From assembly GCF_947179165.1 (NCBI RefSeq), contig NC_077244.1, positions 10,170,449-10,234,448 on the forward strand: a stretch of DNA of 64,000 nucleotides. The letters are read 5' to 3'. The notes beneath the pieces were generated by a model. It was given only the letters and a program-made list of their open reading frames with translations, did not search any database and was not told the DNA's origin. The translations under genes and the position numbers were made by a program. Numbering within the stretch: the stretch's first letter is position 1; each line of letters begins with the position of its first letter. Below are positions 23,990 through 34,735 of this stretch, piece after piece. Source of the DNA: Solanum dulcamara. Taxonomy: Eukaryota; Streptophyta; Magnoliopsida; Solanales; Solanaceae.

Positions 23990-24720
23990 CATTCTTAGAC
24001 CACCTCAATCTTAGTAGGATCGACTCTAATGCCCTCCTTGGACACCACATGCCCTAAGAATGCTACTGAACTCAACCAAAACTCACACTTGGAGAACTTG
24101 GCATAAAGCTTCTCCTCTCTAAGCCTCTGGACCACAATCCTCAAGTGTTGTACATGATATTCCTCAGTCTTTGTGTAAACTAAGATATCATCAATGAAGA
24201 CAATCACAAAAAAATCTAGATACAGATGGAACACCCCATTCATCAACTCTATAGTTGATGATGGGGTGTTAGTCAGCCCAAAAGATATAACAAGAAACTC
24301 ATACTGGCCATATCTGGTTCAGAAAGTTGTCTTAGAAATATCTGAAGGGAGAATCCTTAATGGAAGATACCTAGATCTCAAATCGATCTTAGAGAATAAG
24401 GCCGCTCCTTGGAGATGATTAAAAATATCATAGATACGGGGAAGAGGGTACTTGTTCTTGACAGTCACCTTGTTTAACTATCTATAGTCGATATACATCC
24501 TTATATACCTGTCCTTCTTCTTCACAAATAACACTAGGTAATCCCAAGGCAAAACACTAGGGTGAATAAACCCCTTGCTCAAAAAATCCTGAAGCTGCAC
24601 CTTTAGCCATTTAACTCAGTTGGAGCCATACGATAAGGAGAAATAAAAATGTGATTGGTGCTCGGCTCTAGGTCAATAGCAAAGTCAATATCCTTGTCAG
24701 GTGGAACCTCTAGAAGATCA
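23990..24720 (-). pseudogene. E2 reverse transcriptase remnant
   Basis: The segment starts near SPYRMAPTELNG (about 24640-24603) and runs to the thumb. The palm motif [14 protein letters not shown], with the catalytic aspartate pair intact, lies in 24246-23995. [12 protein letters not shown] and [11 protein letters not shown] follow, typical of gypsy RT. Upstream, in different frames, are pieces of the fingers (WTR-like residues replaced by stops near 24310). Though the catalytic motif survives, several stops and at least one frameshift rule out an active enzyme. Confidence 0.85.
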
Positions 24721-25200
24721 GTAGTAAATACATCCATAAACTCTTGAACCACATGAATAGACTCTATATAAGGAGGCTCAAAATCAGTATCACGATGAAA
24801 GGGAAAATACGCCAAACAACCCCTATCGATCATTCGTTGGGCCTGAATATAAGAAATAACCCTTCTAGAATAGGAGCCACTCGAACCCTTCAACTCAATT
24901 TGCAGCCTTCCAGTCATACTTAATGTCATCATCATGGCATAATAATCAAGAATAGAATGATACAGAGATAACCAATACAGACCAAAAATGATGTCGAAGT
25001 CTACCATATCAACGATAATCATTTCTACCCAAGTCACATAACCCACCAAAGATACAAGAGAGGATCGGTACACCCGATCCACTACTAAAGGCTTCCTTAA
25101 TAGGGTAGAAACATGCACGGGCATAGGCATACGATCACATGGCAAGTCAAACCCAAAAGATAAATAGGTTGACGCATATGAATAAGTGGAGCCAGATCAA
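24721..25200 (-). pseudogene. E2 protease C-terminal region and linker
   Basis: An open stretch of 180 residues covers 25145-24603. VDMVDFDIIFGLYWLSLYHSILD is the conserved segment downstream of the aspartic protease active site, followed by the linker to RT (ISYIQAQRMIDRGCLAYF). The active-site triad region should lie just upstream at about 25200 and is degraded. The protease would have cut the Gag-Pol polyprotein. The frame is open here by luck of decay; flanking frames are broken. Confidence 0.75.
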
Positions 25201-26790
25201 ATAACATAAATACAAGGCAATGACAAATTGAAACAATACTTGTGATTACTACATCGAAGGCCTCTACCTCGAGTCTACTTAGAAAAGCATAATAATGAGC
25301 TCCCCATCCGCCATCTATCTAGGAAACTACTCTACCACCCTATTGTGCTAGGGCATCAACCACTTCTATACCTCTGATATAGCCACCTCAATCGATCTGA
25401 CCCCTACCATGACCTCAGGTTTGTGGGGCTGAACCTTTGGCTAGTGGCGCTGAACCCCTAACTGGTGCCGCTCTGTAAGTATGGTGTGGACTAGAGTGAG
25501 TCTACATGGGATACTATCAAATCATGTGGTCTAGGGATCCACAGCAAAAATACGATCTCTGAGCAGACAGTTAAGGTGAACAAATATGAGGGATACTATA
25601 ACCACCTCGGCTTACAGGCTTCTGTTATGACTCGAATGAATTTTGACATGAACTGTATGAACTGTAATAACCCTGTCCCCCCTTTAATAGTGGCATAGAG
25701 GCATGAACCAGCCCTTTGTGATAAAAGGAACCACCTCCTCTCTAAGAACCTCTACCTCCAGATGAGGTACCCAAAAACTTACCAGAAGAATAAGCCCTCT
25801 TGGGGTCCCCAAACTCCTTCTTCTCCATCAACTATGCCTCCTTGGTGGCACTAACCACCGACTAAAATGAGGCTCCACTTTAGATACCCAAAATATTGAT
25901 TGCCTTATAGAATAGGTCAAACCCCTTATAAAATGACAAACCCTCTCGATCTCATCGAGGATAATAGTAGTGGCATGTATGGCTAGCTAACAAAAATGAA
26001 CCTCATACTCAGAAACGGACATCCCATCCTGTATTAGGCTCTTAAATCTAAGGTGAATCTCCTCCCTCACACTCCAAGGGATGAAATAATCATAAAAAAC
26101 AATGGTGAATGTTTCCCAAGTCACTAGGCGAGACCCAATTGGTAAAGATCGAGAATATGTCCTCTACCACTCTCTAGATAGCCTACGAAGCTGAAGAGTA
26201 ACATATCAAACACCATGGGACTCAGCCAACCCAACTGTCTCAAGCAGTTCATATGTATTCTCTTCCCACCCTAGAACTAAGGTGGGTCCATCTTCCTAAA
26301 CTTCTCATAACAATGCTACTTATCCTCAATCAATATAGCTATTGGTGTATTCTGACACTCAACTACTGGTGCAGGAGGAACCTTATCTGTAAGGACTACT
26401 AGCGGCAGTCCCGCCTGACCTTAAACCTCAAGAGTCTGTTGTTGGCTTAAAACCTAGACCATCACTCTGATCTTCGATATACTGGGTGTGCTTACAGTGT
26501 TGCCAGTCTTGGACATAGTCTCGAGCATGCCCAAAACTCTCAATAAAGTGTCTTGTAGTAATAGTTCTGCCGTATACTCAGAAGGAACCTATTATCTGAT
26601 GGCTTCTCTCCCGGGTCAAGGGAAATGCCCCACTAATAATCCCTGGCTGGTATCGCTCCTCAGCCCTAGTCCCTACCTTGGCCTCTAGCTCTGCCTCTAC
26701 CTCTACCCTGAACTAGGGACTCAGTAGAAATCTCAGGGGCAGGCTTCCCTCATCTAGTAGAAGCTGATGCTCGAGTCCTAGCAATCTACT
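25201..26790 (-). pseudogene. E2 gag remnant
   Basis: In element direction it begins after the primer site with an arginine/glycine-rich stretch (QGRGRGRARGQGRD near 26690). It passes a capsid region around 26290-26000 (FRKMDPP, then a form of FIPWSVREEIHLRF and MSVSEYEVHF across frames). It ends with a serine/glycine-rich nucleocapsid side near 25750-25550. These are the landmarks of the gag of this gypsy group. Stops are frequent and the capsid part changes frame at least twice. The structural protein would have packaged element RNA. Confidence 0.7.
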
Positions 26791-26974
26791 GAAAGAACAT
26801 GTGATAACTCAATACTTATACAAGAACCCACACACGACAAAATTGAAAAAAGTAAAAAGAGGATTTCTTAATAGTCTTATTAGCCCCTCGAAGATAAGTG
26901 ATGGATGTCTCAGCACTAATCCTCATGACTCTACCAAACTGAGCTTGTCCACATGTGAGACCTATGAAGTTGGG

Positions 26975-26987
26975 GTTCTGATACCAA
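26975..26987 (-). other. E2 primer binding site (tRNA-iMet type)
   Basis: The minus strand reads TTGGTATCAGAAC, matching the plant tRNA-iMet-complementary site TTGGTATCAGAGC at 12 of 13 positions. It lies a few bases inside the 5' LTR end. Confidence 0.85.
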
Positions 26988-26990
26988 TTT

Positions 26991-28890
26991 TTCACAACCA
27001 AGAATTGTGTGTAATGACACTCGCCTAAACCACTAACAGAGTCAGCCTAAGAGTCTTAGCAATTCAAAGTAATCAAAAATGAAAGAAAAAATGTGAACTC
27101 TAATATGATATAGATAAGATTAAGTGGAAAAATAGATTCTAAGCCACCCAAGACTTGATGTTATATGTACAAGCCACTATTTCAATAGAAATGAAAAAGG
27201 TACAAGTCTATAAGTCTCAATACTGAAGTAGAACAAATCATTAAATAACTGGGCAGTGAGAGTTTGTCGAAGAAGTCAAGCTTCTACCTCTCACGCGTCT
27301 AGAAGCTCGGTCCAATCAAAGAAGTACTAAGAACAGGAAGTGCCAAGCTCAGATCCTACATAAATGTAGAAGCAAGGAGTAACAACCAACAACACAGTAC
27401 TCAGCAAAATGGAAATTAAACCCTAAGTAAAGAAATGCAAAACACAGGTACTCCTCACATCCCAACCAAAATCGTCCACAATGAAACACCTACACTCAGA
27501 CAACCCAATCTATATAGTACATATCACGATTATACCAGATACTAGATTATCCAAGAAAGAAAGTACATATGCTTTCTCACCACCATACTCAGGCAAACAC
27601 CAAAAATCTCAAATCATAATAAATCACAAGATTAAATAAATGCAAATGCAATGTCAAATATTATGATTCATGTCTTTCCTATGATACATATCCGCTAATC
27701 AACTCAGACCAGAACCTATGAGGGCCTCACAAAGACCATCTATCCAACGGAAAAGACCTCGGCCAATATCTGCCATAAGAAACCTCTGTCATAATATCCG
27801 CTGGAGAAGACCTCAGCCACTAGGAGAAACCTCAACAAATAACTTAGACGTATAGAAACCTTGTTCTCAATATCTAGTACATCACTCATATAATTTGATA
27901 GCCATCATAAGATAAAATCTATATGCACAAGTAATGAGTGAAATAGGATAAATATTCAATAAGATATCATATAGTCCACAATCACATATATCAATGTCTC
28001 ATAATTCACAAAACTTAGATAACTACCCCTATCCGGAAGACATTATCACACTTCAACTCATATAATTGAATTCAATCTAATGATCCAACATACCCTAATT
28101 CCCTCACATAGGAAAATACAAGGTTCAACATATCTTATAAATGTTAGAATTCCACTTGCCTTAGCCAAAAGTGACAAACAATCCTAAGTCACCACTTTTC
28201 CTCTATGAAGATACTCCAAATCACCACAATATAATTAAATATAGACTAACAATCACATTATGAAGCTATTAGTACTAAAATCAAGCAATTAAGGTGAAAA
28301 GGGTAAAATGATCAAAAATTGCATATAAAAAATCGAACTCAAATAGAGTTAAAATGAGTTCACAAACCCAACTTTTGATAGAATTTTGGATTAGGCTAAA
28401 ACCCCCAAAATCTCCAATTTAAAATTTAAATTTTGAAGTTAAAATCATGAATTAATCAATGAAAATCAAAGATATAAGGTGAAAATAACTTTCACAATAG
28501 TTTTCCATGAAAACATATCTTTGAAATTCACCTATCCCGAGCTTGGAATGTTCAAAATAGAGGAAATTGACCCTATTCCCATTTTTTAGGAAAGACACTA
28601 TTCACGTTAACTTATCCTTTCAAAATCGTGACTCAATTACGTCGCGAAAGAGAAGGTCAGACCGTCGCTACATCATGATCATGAATAAGAAATCGCGATC
28701 GTAGAGGTTAAAAGGATGGTGCATCGCAATCGCAATAGGGCCCCTCCACAAATGCGAAGAGCAAATGGAGGAACCAGTTGAAAATAACAATTTCACAAGG
28801 GTAAGTCTTCGAATGGACCCTCTGGATTCGATCGGAACCCCATGAACACAAACCAGTTATGCAAACCCTCTAAATTAAATGTTATGAACT
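26991..28890 (-). repeat. E2 5' LTR, truncated
   Basis: It extends from next to the primer site to about 28890, where sequence of the element O LTR resumes. On the minus strand its U3 carries GC-rich dyad motifs such as TCGCGATCGTAG-like stretches (28620-28760) in an AT-rich background. The canonical LTR start is missing. Length left is 1.9 kb. Confidence 0.7.
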
Positions 28891-29641
28891 CAATGTTATG
28901 GATCTTTCATGTAGGTTAGCGGATCCACATAGGCATATAAGAGTATACCTTGGTAAGTAGTCTCCCCCTTTCCTTTGGTGTATGGGTAAACATCGGGACT
29001 TCATGTTATGGCTCACATGGTTTATGTTGGTTAACTGTATCTCTCACGAAAGAGGTACATAAAATGATAAAGCTCTTTTATTGATGATGATATTTTAATG
29101 CATTCACTAATTAGTTTAAATGTTTTAATGCTTGTATGACATTATTAATGTTTTAAAGATGTTGTTCGTACATCCCATGATTCATATTGATTATGTCTGT
29201 ATTTCATTGTTCATGCATACCTCACATACTTTGTACTTTATATGTACTAATACATACTTTTGCCTATATTATATCATAATATAGGGACGAACGATCATAC
29301 CACACATCCTATTCGTGGCTAGAGCTTTCTATTACTTCAAAGTTGTTTGGTGAGTCTTCATTTATCTAGGACAAGACTTTTTTTTTCATGATTGATGTAG
29401 TCCTTTCTTGGATACATGACTTAAGTTTTCATTTTCATTTCTAGTCTTCTATGATTGAGATTTTTCTTCCACTTGATTTCACTATTATTTTACGTGAACT
29501 TATGAATGCAATGTATGCTAAGATTAATTTTATTATTATTTTACTTGAACTTATGAAGGCAATGTATGCTAAGAGTCTTGGTTGGGATCCTTTGGGTTCT
29601 CGATCATCGTGTCATGCCTAAGGAGTAATTGGAGTGTGACA
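28891..29641 (+). repeat. Element O LTR-a, 3' part
   Basis: Colinear with LTR-b from about 32140 to 32924: both carry forms of TTCATGTAG...TTAGGCATA, TTATGGCTCA, ATGTCTGTATTTCATT and the end GTGTGACA. It ends at 29641, right before the primer site. Confidence 0.85.
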
Positions 29642-29644
29642 AAC

Positions 29645-29657
29645 TTGGTATCAGAGT
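29645..29657 (+). other. Element O primer binding site (tRNA-iMet type)
   Basis: TTGGTATCAGAGT lies three bases after the LTR-a end, differing from the canonical tRNA-iMet site at the last position. Confidence 0.85.
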
Positions 29658-29859
29658 ACAAGGTTTAGAAGTGTCCTAGGGAGTCTAAACATCCCACATC
29701 GAGTAGAGTGTTGTTCATGGGTTAGAAGCGCGCCACATTTATGAATAGGAGCCTATGAGATGTTTTAGGAATAACTTCACTTCTTTCATGATCTGATCAT
29801 TCTATGGAGTTGAACTGTATAAGAATTCCTTCTAACTCGTGTTCTACACATTTAAGAAT

Positions 29860-30306
29860 ATGTCTCATTAGGAAGAGGGTAGTCAGAAGATGAATCAAGA
29901 TGGTAACCTTTCCACTCTGATTAATCCAACTTTAAGTGCTGATAACTCTAATACAGAGTTTTGTGATGCCATCATATTATTGGTTCGTGTTGTGACTTCT
30001 CAATTGAATTTACAAATTGTAGCTCCTGTGAACACAAGAGTTAAGAAAAGGAAATAGTTAAGAAAAATGATTATTAATAAGGGGAATGACTATAACCATC
30101 AGGAGAGGTCAATGGGGGAAGCATTCGACTTGTATCTGAGGAAGAGTGATGGAAAGGAAAGATCTTACTCCTTGTGCTATGGGTGTGGTAATAATTATTT
30201 AGTGGAGTGCTTGGCTGTTATATCTGGTTATTATGACTGTGGTGAGGTTGTAAACAAGAGAGGAGATTGCCTAAAGACTTTTAGGAAAGGAAGGGAAATG
30301 CGTTAA
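29860..30306 (+). pseudogene. Element O gag remnant, capsid deleted
   Basis: It starts at an ATG 203 bp after the primer site and stays in one frame to 30306 with two in-frame stops (29869 and about 30058). The first ~65 codons are a gag N-terminus. The later part (from 30067) contains a cysteine-rich stretch, CYGCGNNYLVECL then YYDCG...GDC, resembling two degenerate zinc knuckles. The capsid domain expected between them is absent, so gag shrank from several hundred residues to about 150. After 30306 no protease, RT or integrase follows before the PPT at 30608. The product could not form particles; the element would need help in trans. Confidence 0.65.
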
Positions 30307-30607
30307 TAGGCTCAATATGGTACTTCATCTGGTATGTTGTGAGTTCTTTTGTATCGATGTTATTATTATAGTTGATCGACTTCATGTTCATTTTTCCATG
30401 ATTGACTTTAGATCTCGAGTTGTTGAGATTCCATGTCTCTCATAAGTATGCATGTTCATGAAGTTGATTTTAAGCTATGTTTTATGTGAAAGATGAAAAT
30501 CTCATGTTCTATGCTTTTTGATGTGTCTTTATATTCATGTTGGGTTTCTAATCCTCTTTCCGTGTCCTTTCTAAACTTGTTGAATCTCATCCAAAGATGA
30601 ATTTTTA
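30307..30607 (+). other. Element O internal tail, non-coding
   Basis: AT-rich sequence between the gag remnant and the polypurine tract, with no open frame or pol similarity except a faint protease-start-like phrase near 30315-30350. It probably represents the two ends of an internal region whose middle was deleted. Confidence 0.5.
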
Positions 30608-30621
30608 CAAGAGGGAGATAT
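30608..30621 (+). other. Element O polypurine tract
   Basis: CAAGAGGGAGATAT directly before the LTR-b start TGTAAGACCCC, the correct place for plus-strand priming. Confidence 0.8.
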
Positions 30622-32924
30622 TGTAAGACCCCAGAAGTTGAAAAGTCAAAATAAGTGAAATTTAAGGATTTTTGGACTGTGCTAGTTTAAATGTGTCGAC
30701 CTACGACTCATATAGGATTCTATAGATTGTAGGATGGATTCGTAGGGTTGGCGAAGGAAAAATTTAGCTAAGTGTGAGAGGGTCTATGAGTCACCTTACG
30801 ACTCATAAAAAAGTTGACAACTCGTAGAAATGAGTCGTAGGTTCAATGTCTTATTTTTGAAGTATATCAAGCCTGAGTACTTTTGTTACCACTCAACATG
30901 ATTAGTTGTAAGAATATTGACAAATCATATAATGGACTCATAGGATGGGTCCTGACATCTGATATTTGACCAAGTGTGAATGTCTTCTACACGTCATTTT
31001 TATGAGCCATAGACATCGCTATGACCCATAGACTTGACTCATAGAGGAAAATTCCAATTTCTAGTGGCTACTTGTTTGTGCAATGGGACAAGTCCAATTT
31101 CCAATCGAAGGGTCCTCCAACCAACTTTAATTAAGGGTATCATCATCCTTACCCATTCTTGGTTCAATGAACTAGGACTCTTTTTGGGTATTATTCATAA
31201 CCTATAACTACCCATAACCTTCAAATTTCCCCTACTTTCATTCATTCTCTCAAAATTCTATAAAGCAAGAAGAAAGACTCTCCCAAGGACTTCAGCTTGT
31301 TAAAGCTAGGATTTCAAGGGTTTCAGTCACTCAATCTTCATTGCTAGGGCTTTGATATCTATGTTATGTGGGTATTTATTATGGGTTCCTTCCACCCATG
31401 GATCCTAAAGAAATCTCTACTTTTTTATCCAATTCTAGTATATATATTTATGGGTCTTCTCAATTTCTTTACAATTGTATGAATTCAGATTTAATTATAG
31501 TTTATTTACTTAATTAAGTATGATTACAATTAAATTGGATGAGTTTTGATTCTTTACAAGTAATTTCTCTATAAAGCTATTTAGGGTTCATAAATTCCTT
31601 AATGGGTCCTCTCGATTATGATTCAATTGATATTTTCCTGTATGATTAAGCATGATTTCCATTTATAGTCTTAGGCATTATGATATGATTTCCAATGATA
31701 ATCTATATATTACGCATATGATTTGATAAGGCTTTCAAGCAACTTACATGAAAGGTTTGAAATAAGCTTTATGATGAAATTCAATTCAATTATGAATGAT
31801 GTTGGGTTCTTCTCACCTAAATATGAAGGTGTAATTATGAAGGACTATACTTACATTCCATGAGATAAGATTAAGTAGTTATTCTATGACTATATTTTTA
31901 TAAATGGTGGATGTGTAGTAGATATGGCCCATCCCACATGATGTTGACTTTATGATATGTGATTTGTCTATTCCATTCAGAGATTATCTAGCAACGAGTG
32001 GACTTTAGGATAGGCACTCTCTCCCATAGTTGAGGCAAGAGAACTAAGTAATATCTCATTGTCCCATAACTACGTGCCATTGTAGGATAAAGGATCACCC
32101 GTAGTAGAGGCTCGATTCCTTAAGGGTCACCCATAGTTGAGGCTCAATCCTTCATGTAGCTTAGTTGATACACTTAGGCATATGGGAGTCTTTTTTGGCT
32201 ATTACCCTCTGTCTTTCTTTCGGTGTATGTGTAAACATTGGGACTTCATATTATGGCTCATATGGTTTATGTCAATTAACGATGTCTCTCATAAAAAAGG
32301 TTGCGTAAAGGTATACAGTTCTTATATTGATGTTGGTATTTTGATGCATTGAACAATGAGTTTAAATACATTAATGCTTTCATGACTTTATTCATGTTTA
32401 ATTATGTGGCTCTTGCATCCCATGATTTATATTGATTATGTCTGTATTTCATTATTCATGCATATCTCAAATACATAATATGTTCTATGTACTAATGCAT
32501 ACTTTTGACTACATTGTATCATAATGTAGGGATGAACGTTCATACCACATATCTTATTCATGGCTAGAGCTTGTTATTACTTCGAAGTTATTCGGTGAGA
32601 CCTCATTCATCAAGGACAAGACTTTCTTTTCATGTTTTTTACTTTTGACTCCTTCTATGTTTGGGTGAGCTAGGAGCATGTCCTAAGCCCCCGTCTAGTA
32701 TATAGAGGTGTGTTTAGACATAGAGTTGGTGTAGTCCATTCTTAGACATATGACTTGAGTTTTCATATTCATTCTTAAACTTCTATGATTGAGATTGTTC
32801 TTCTGCTTGATTTTATTATATTTTACTTGACCTTATTAATGTAATGTATGCTAAAAGGCTTGGTTGAGATCCTTTGAATTCTCGATCCTCATGTCACGCC
32901 TAAGGCCTAATTTGGGGTGTGACA
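30622..32924 (+). repeat. Element O LTR-b, complete
   Basis: TGTAAGACCCC start and GGGGTGTGACA end give a full 2303-bp LTR. It serves as 3' LTR for the preceding internal region and as 5' LTR for the primer site that follows it. Confidence 0.85.
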
Positions 32925-33219
32925 AACTTGGTATCAGAGCATAAGATTTAGGAGTGTTCTAGTGAGTCTAAACATGACGTGTCAAGTAGAATTTTGTTCA
33001 TGGGTTTGAAGTGCGCCACGTCTACGAATACAAGGCTATAAGATATTTTAGGAATAACATCACTTCTTTTATGATCTTATCATGCTATAGAGATGAACTC
33101 TATAGGAATTCCTTCTAACTTGTGTACTACACATTTCAGAATATGTCTCGTCAGGAATAAGGCAATCAAAAGATCAATAAAGATAGTAACCTTTCCAATC
33201 CGATTAATCCGCCTTCATG
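32925..33219 (+). mobile_element. Second primer site and gag leader after LTR-b
   Basis: TTGGTATCAGAGC (32928-32940) is a perfect tRNA-iMet site. The next 280 bp match the leader and gag start at 29642-29935, including a form of ATGTCTCATTAGGAAGAGG at 33143 (here ATGTCTCGTCAGGAATAA). This internal copy then stops abruptly and joins the terminal LTR bases at about 33220. It is the remnant of a second internal region in tandem. Confidence 0.8.
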
Positions 33220-33245
33220 CTTAGGTCATTATTTGAGGTGTGACA
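33220..33245 (+). repeat. Terminal bases of a third LTR of element O
   Basis: TTAGGTCATTATTTGAGGTGTGACA aligns with the LTR-b end TAAGGCCTAATTTGGGGTGTGACA and is followed by the target-site duplicate GCTTC (33246-33250). Confidence 0.75.
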
Positions 33246-33250
33246 GCTTC

Positions 33251-33716
33251 ATCATTTAACACCTTGACTCGAATGAGATATCACTTCTCATCACCAAATT
33301 GTCATTCACGAATTTGTTCATCTAAAGAAGAGTGAGCCTCAATAAGAGCAATAAAACCTCCACTCTCCTAAGAAACCTACAATAAAATAACGTTGTTGGC
33401 TATCCTCTAAACATCTAAACCCAAGGGACTTTTGCCCATACTAATAACGGCAAGACTCCCCATACTAGGACCCTTCCTACTCAAAGTATAGACCACCACA
33501 TTTGCCCTCCCTAGATGATACAAAGTAGTCATATCATAGTCCTTTAGTAACTCAAGACTCCTCGTAGTGATCAGTGAATACCTCACAATGCACACTATAT
33601 AAGTAATGACACTATTAATTCCACAAAATTAACACTGCTGATAACTCCAAATCATGAGTAGGGTAGTTTAAATCAAGTGCCTTCAACTGTCTAGAAGCAT
33701 AGGAAACCACTTTCCA
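33251..33716 (-). pseudogene. E1 RNase H to integrase linker remnant
   Basis: On the minus strand it contains SLELLKDYDMTTLYH followed by GRANVVVYTLSRKG, the end of gypsy RNase H, then a linker that stops at the insertion point of element O. The reading resumes in the same frame at 20452 when the O insert and one GCTTC copy are set aside, which shows that 14036-15204, 20398-20452 and this piece were one gene. The upstream RT and gag of E1 are not in the window; at 33717 an E4 LTR begins. Confidence 0.8.
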
Positions 33717-34123
33717 TGTAATGACCCTGAAGGTTATTTTTGGTAATTTTTGTAAAATAACCTTTTTACCCTTTCTAGTAGTTGTCCCAGATCATGTTTG
33801 ATCAGTATTTGAAGTTGGTTTTGTAAATTTTTGAAAATTAAAAGTTTTTGGAAAGGTTTGAGTTTTGAAGACTGAATTTGTCAAATAATGGTATTTAGTG
33901 TCATTCAAAGTTTCAAGTCTCGAAATGGAATTGCATCGATTCCATTAATTCAGGAGTATGAAATCTAGGATTTTTGACGAAATCAAATTCGGGAATATAT
34001 CTTGAGGTCCTCAATAAGAATTTGTTGACATTTTTACCATAGAGTTGTCTTTGATCAACAATCAAAGTTTAGATTCTAGGAATTGAATTTCAATAATTTT
34101 ATTAGATTCGGAAGATGATTTTA
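33717..34123 (+). repeat. E4 5' LTR, first part
   Basis: TGTAATGACCCTGAAGG at 33717 starts a plus-strand gypsy LTR. It is broken after GATGATTTTA at 34123 by element E3 and resumes at 56050 (GGCCTAGGGAGAG). The same phrase is uninterrupted in the E3 3' LTR near 53866. Confidence 0.85.
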
Positions 34124-34350
34124 TATAATGAACCTAAAGGGCATTTGTAGAGTTTTTTACAAAAGGACCGGTTTACTCCTTCTGATTGTTTCCTCGAGTC
34201 ATTTCTAATCAGTTTTTGGTGTTGGTTTTTGAAATTCATTAAAAAGTTTTGAGTTTTGGGAGTTTTTGAATTTTGAAGGCTTAAAGTAGTCAAATATGGT
34301 TTTTGGTATCAATCGGAGCTATGGGATTTGAAATGGAATTCCATCGAGTC
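34124..34350 (+). repeat. E3 5' LTR, first part
   Basis: Colinear with the 3' LTR start at 53453; shared phrases include TTTGAGTTTTGGGAGTTTTTGAA. The LTR start has mutated from TG to TA. It is interrupted by S1 at 34351. Confidence 0.8.
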
Positions 34351-34674
34351 TGTTATACCCTGCACCTTTGTACATTGGAGCATATTTTTTTTCTAAAAGA
34401 TTTCCATGTGATGCATGTCATCTATGAAGTTATACATGAGTAGTGACACTTGGAAATAGGTCTAGAAGGCTTTGGATGAAGTTGGAGGCCAAATGAGGAG
34501 TCATGGTACTCCACCTACTTGCGTAAGCTACAAACTTGGATGTCCTACATAATTAAGCTACTTGAGAATACGTCGAGCTTAAGTAGCAAGGATTATATAG
34601 ATTCTTAAAGTGAGACGAGGTTACAAACCTACGAAAAGGAGAAAAACCAGATTCCAAACTTACGAAAAGAAGCA

Positions 34675-34735
34675 AGTAGGTAACAATTAGGTGATGCACC
34701 TACTTGGGGTAAGTAGGTGACATACCTACTTAAGG
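34675..34735. repeat. Imperfect AAGTAGGTG/CACCTACTT palindromes in S1
   Basis: Two or three diverged copies, such as TTAGGTGATGCACCTACTT and TAAGTAGGTGACATACCTACTTAA. They correspond to the regular array at 42688-42774 in S2. Confidence 0.75.

Larger units (their letters stand above)
21589..28890 (-). mobile_element. Element E2: degenerate but nearly full gypsy element, minus strand
   Basis: In element direction: 5' LTR 28890-26991 (start truncated), primer site 26987-26975, gag, protease, RT, RNase H, integrase, a weak polypurine stretch, and the start of the 3' LTR at 21817 (TGTAATGACCCTGAAGG) truncated at about 21589. Gene order protease-RT-RNase H-integrase is that of Ty3/gypsy. The integrase C-terminus and overall sequence style suggest a Tekay/Del-type chromovirus, which is inference. 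All reading frames are broken by stops and frameshifts. E2 lies within the LTR of element O, together with fragment F; its outer ends are ragged and no target-site duplication is visible. Confidence 0.8.
20453..33245 (+). mobile_element. Element O: plus-strand gypsy deletion derivative with tandem-LTR structure, containing F and E2
   Basis: It starts TGTGAGACC at 20453 and ends GAGGTGTGACA at 33245, flanked by the 5-bp duplication GCTTC in the E1 pol linker. Order: LTR-a 5' part (20453-21043), foreign insert (F and E2, 21044-28890), LTR-a 3' part (28891-29641), primer site, short gag remnant, PPT, complete LTR-b (30622-32924), a second primer site with the same leader (32925-33219), then the last ~26 bp of a third LTR (33220-33245). 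This looks like an LTR-internal-LTR-internal-LTR array that lost most of the second internal region and third LTR. No RT or integrase is present, so it was non-autonomous. Confidence 0.75.
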
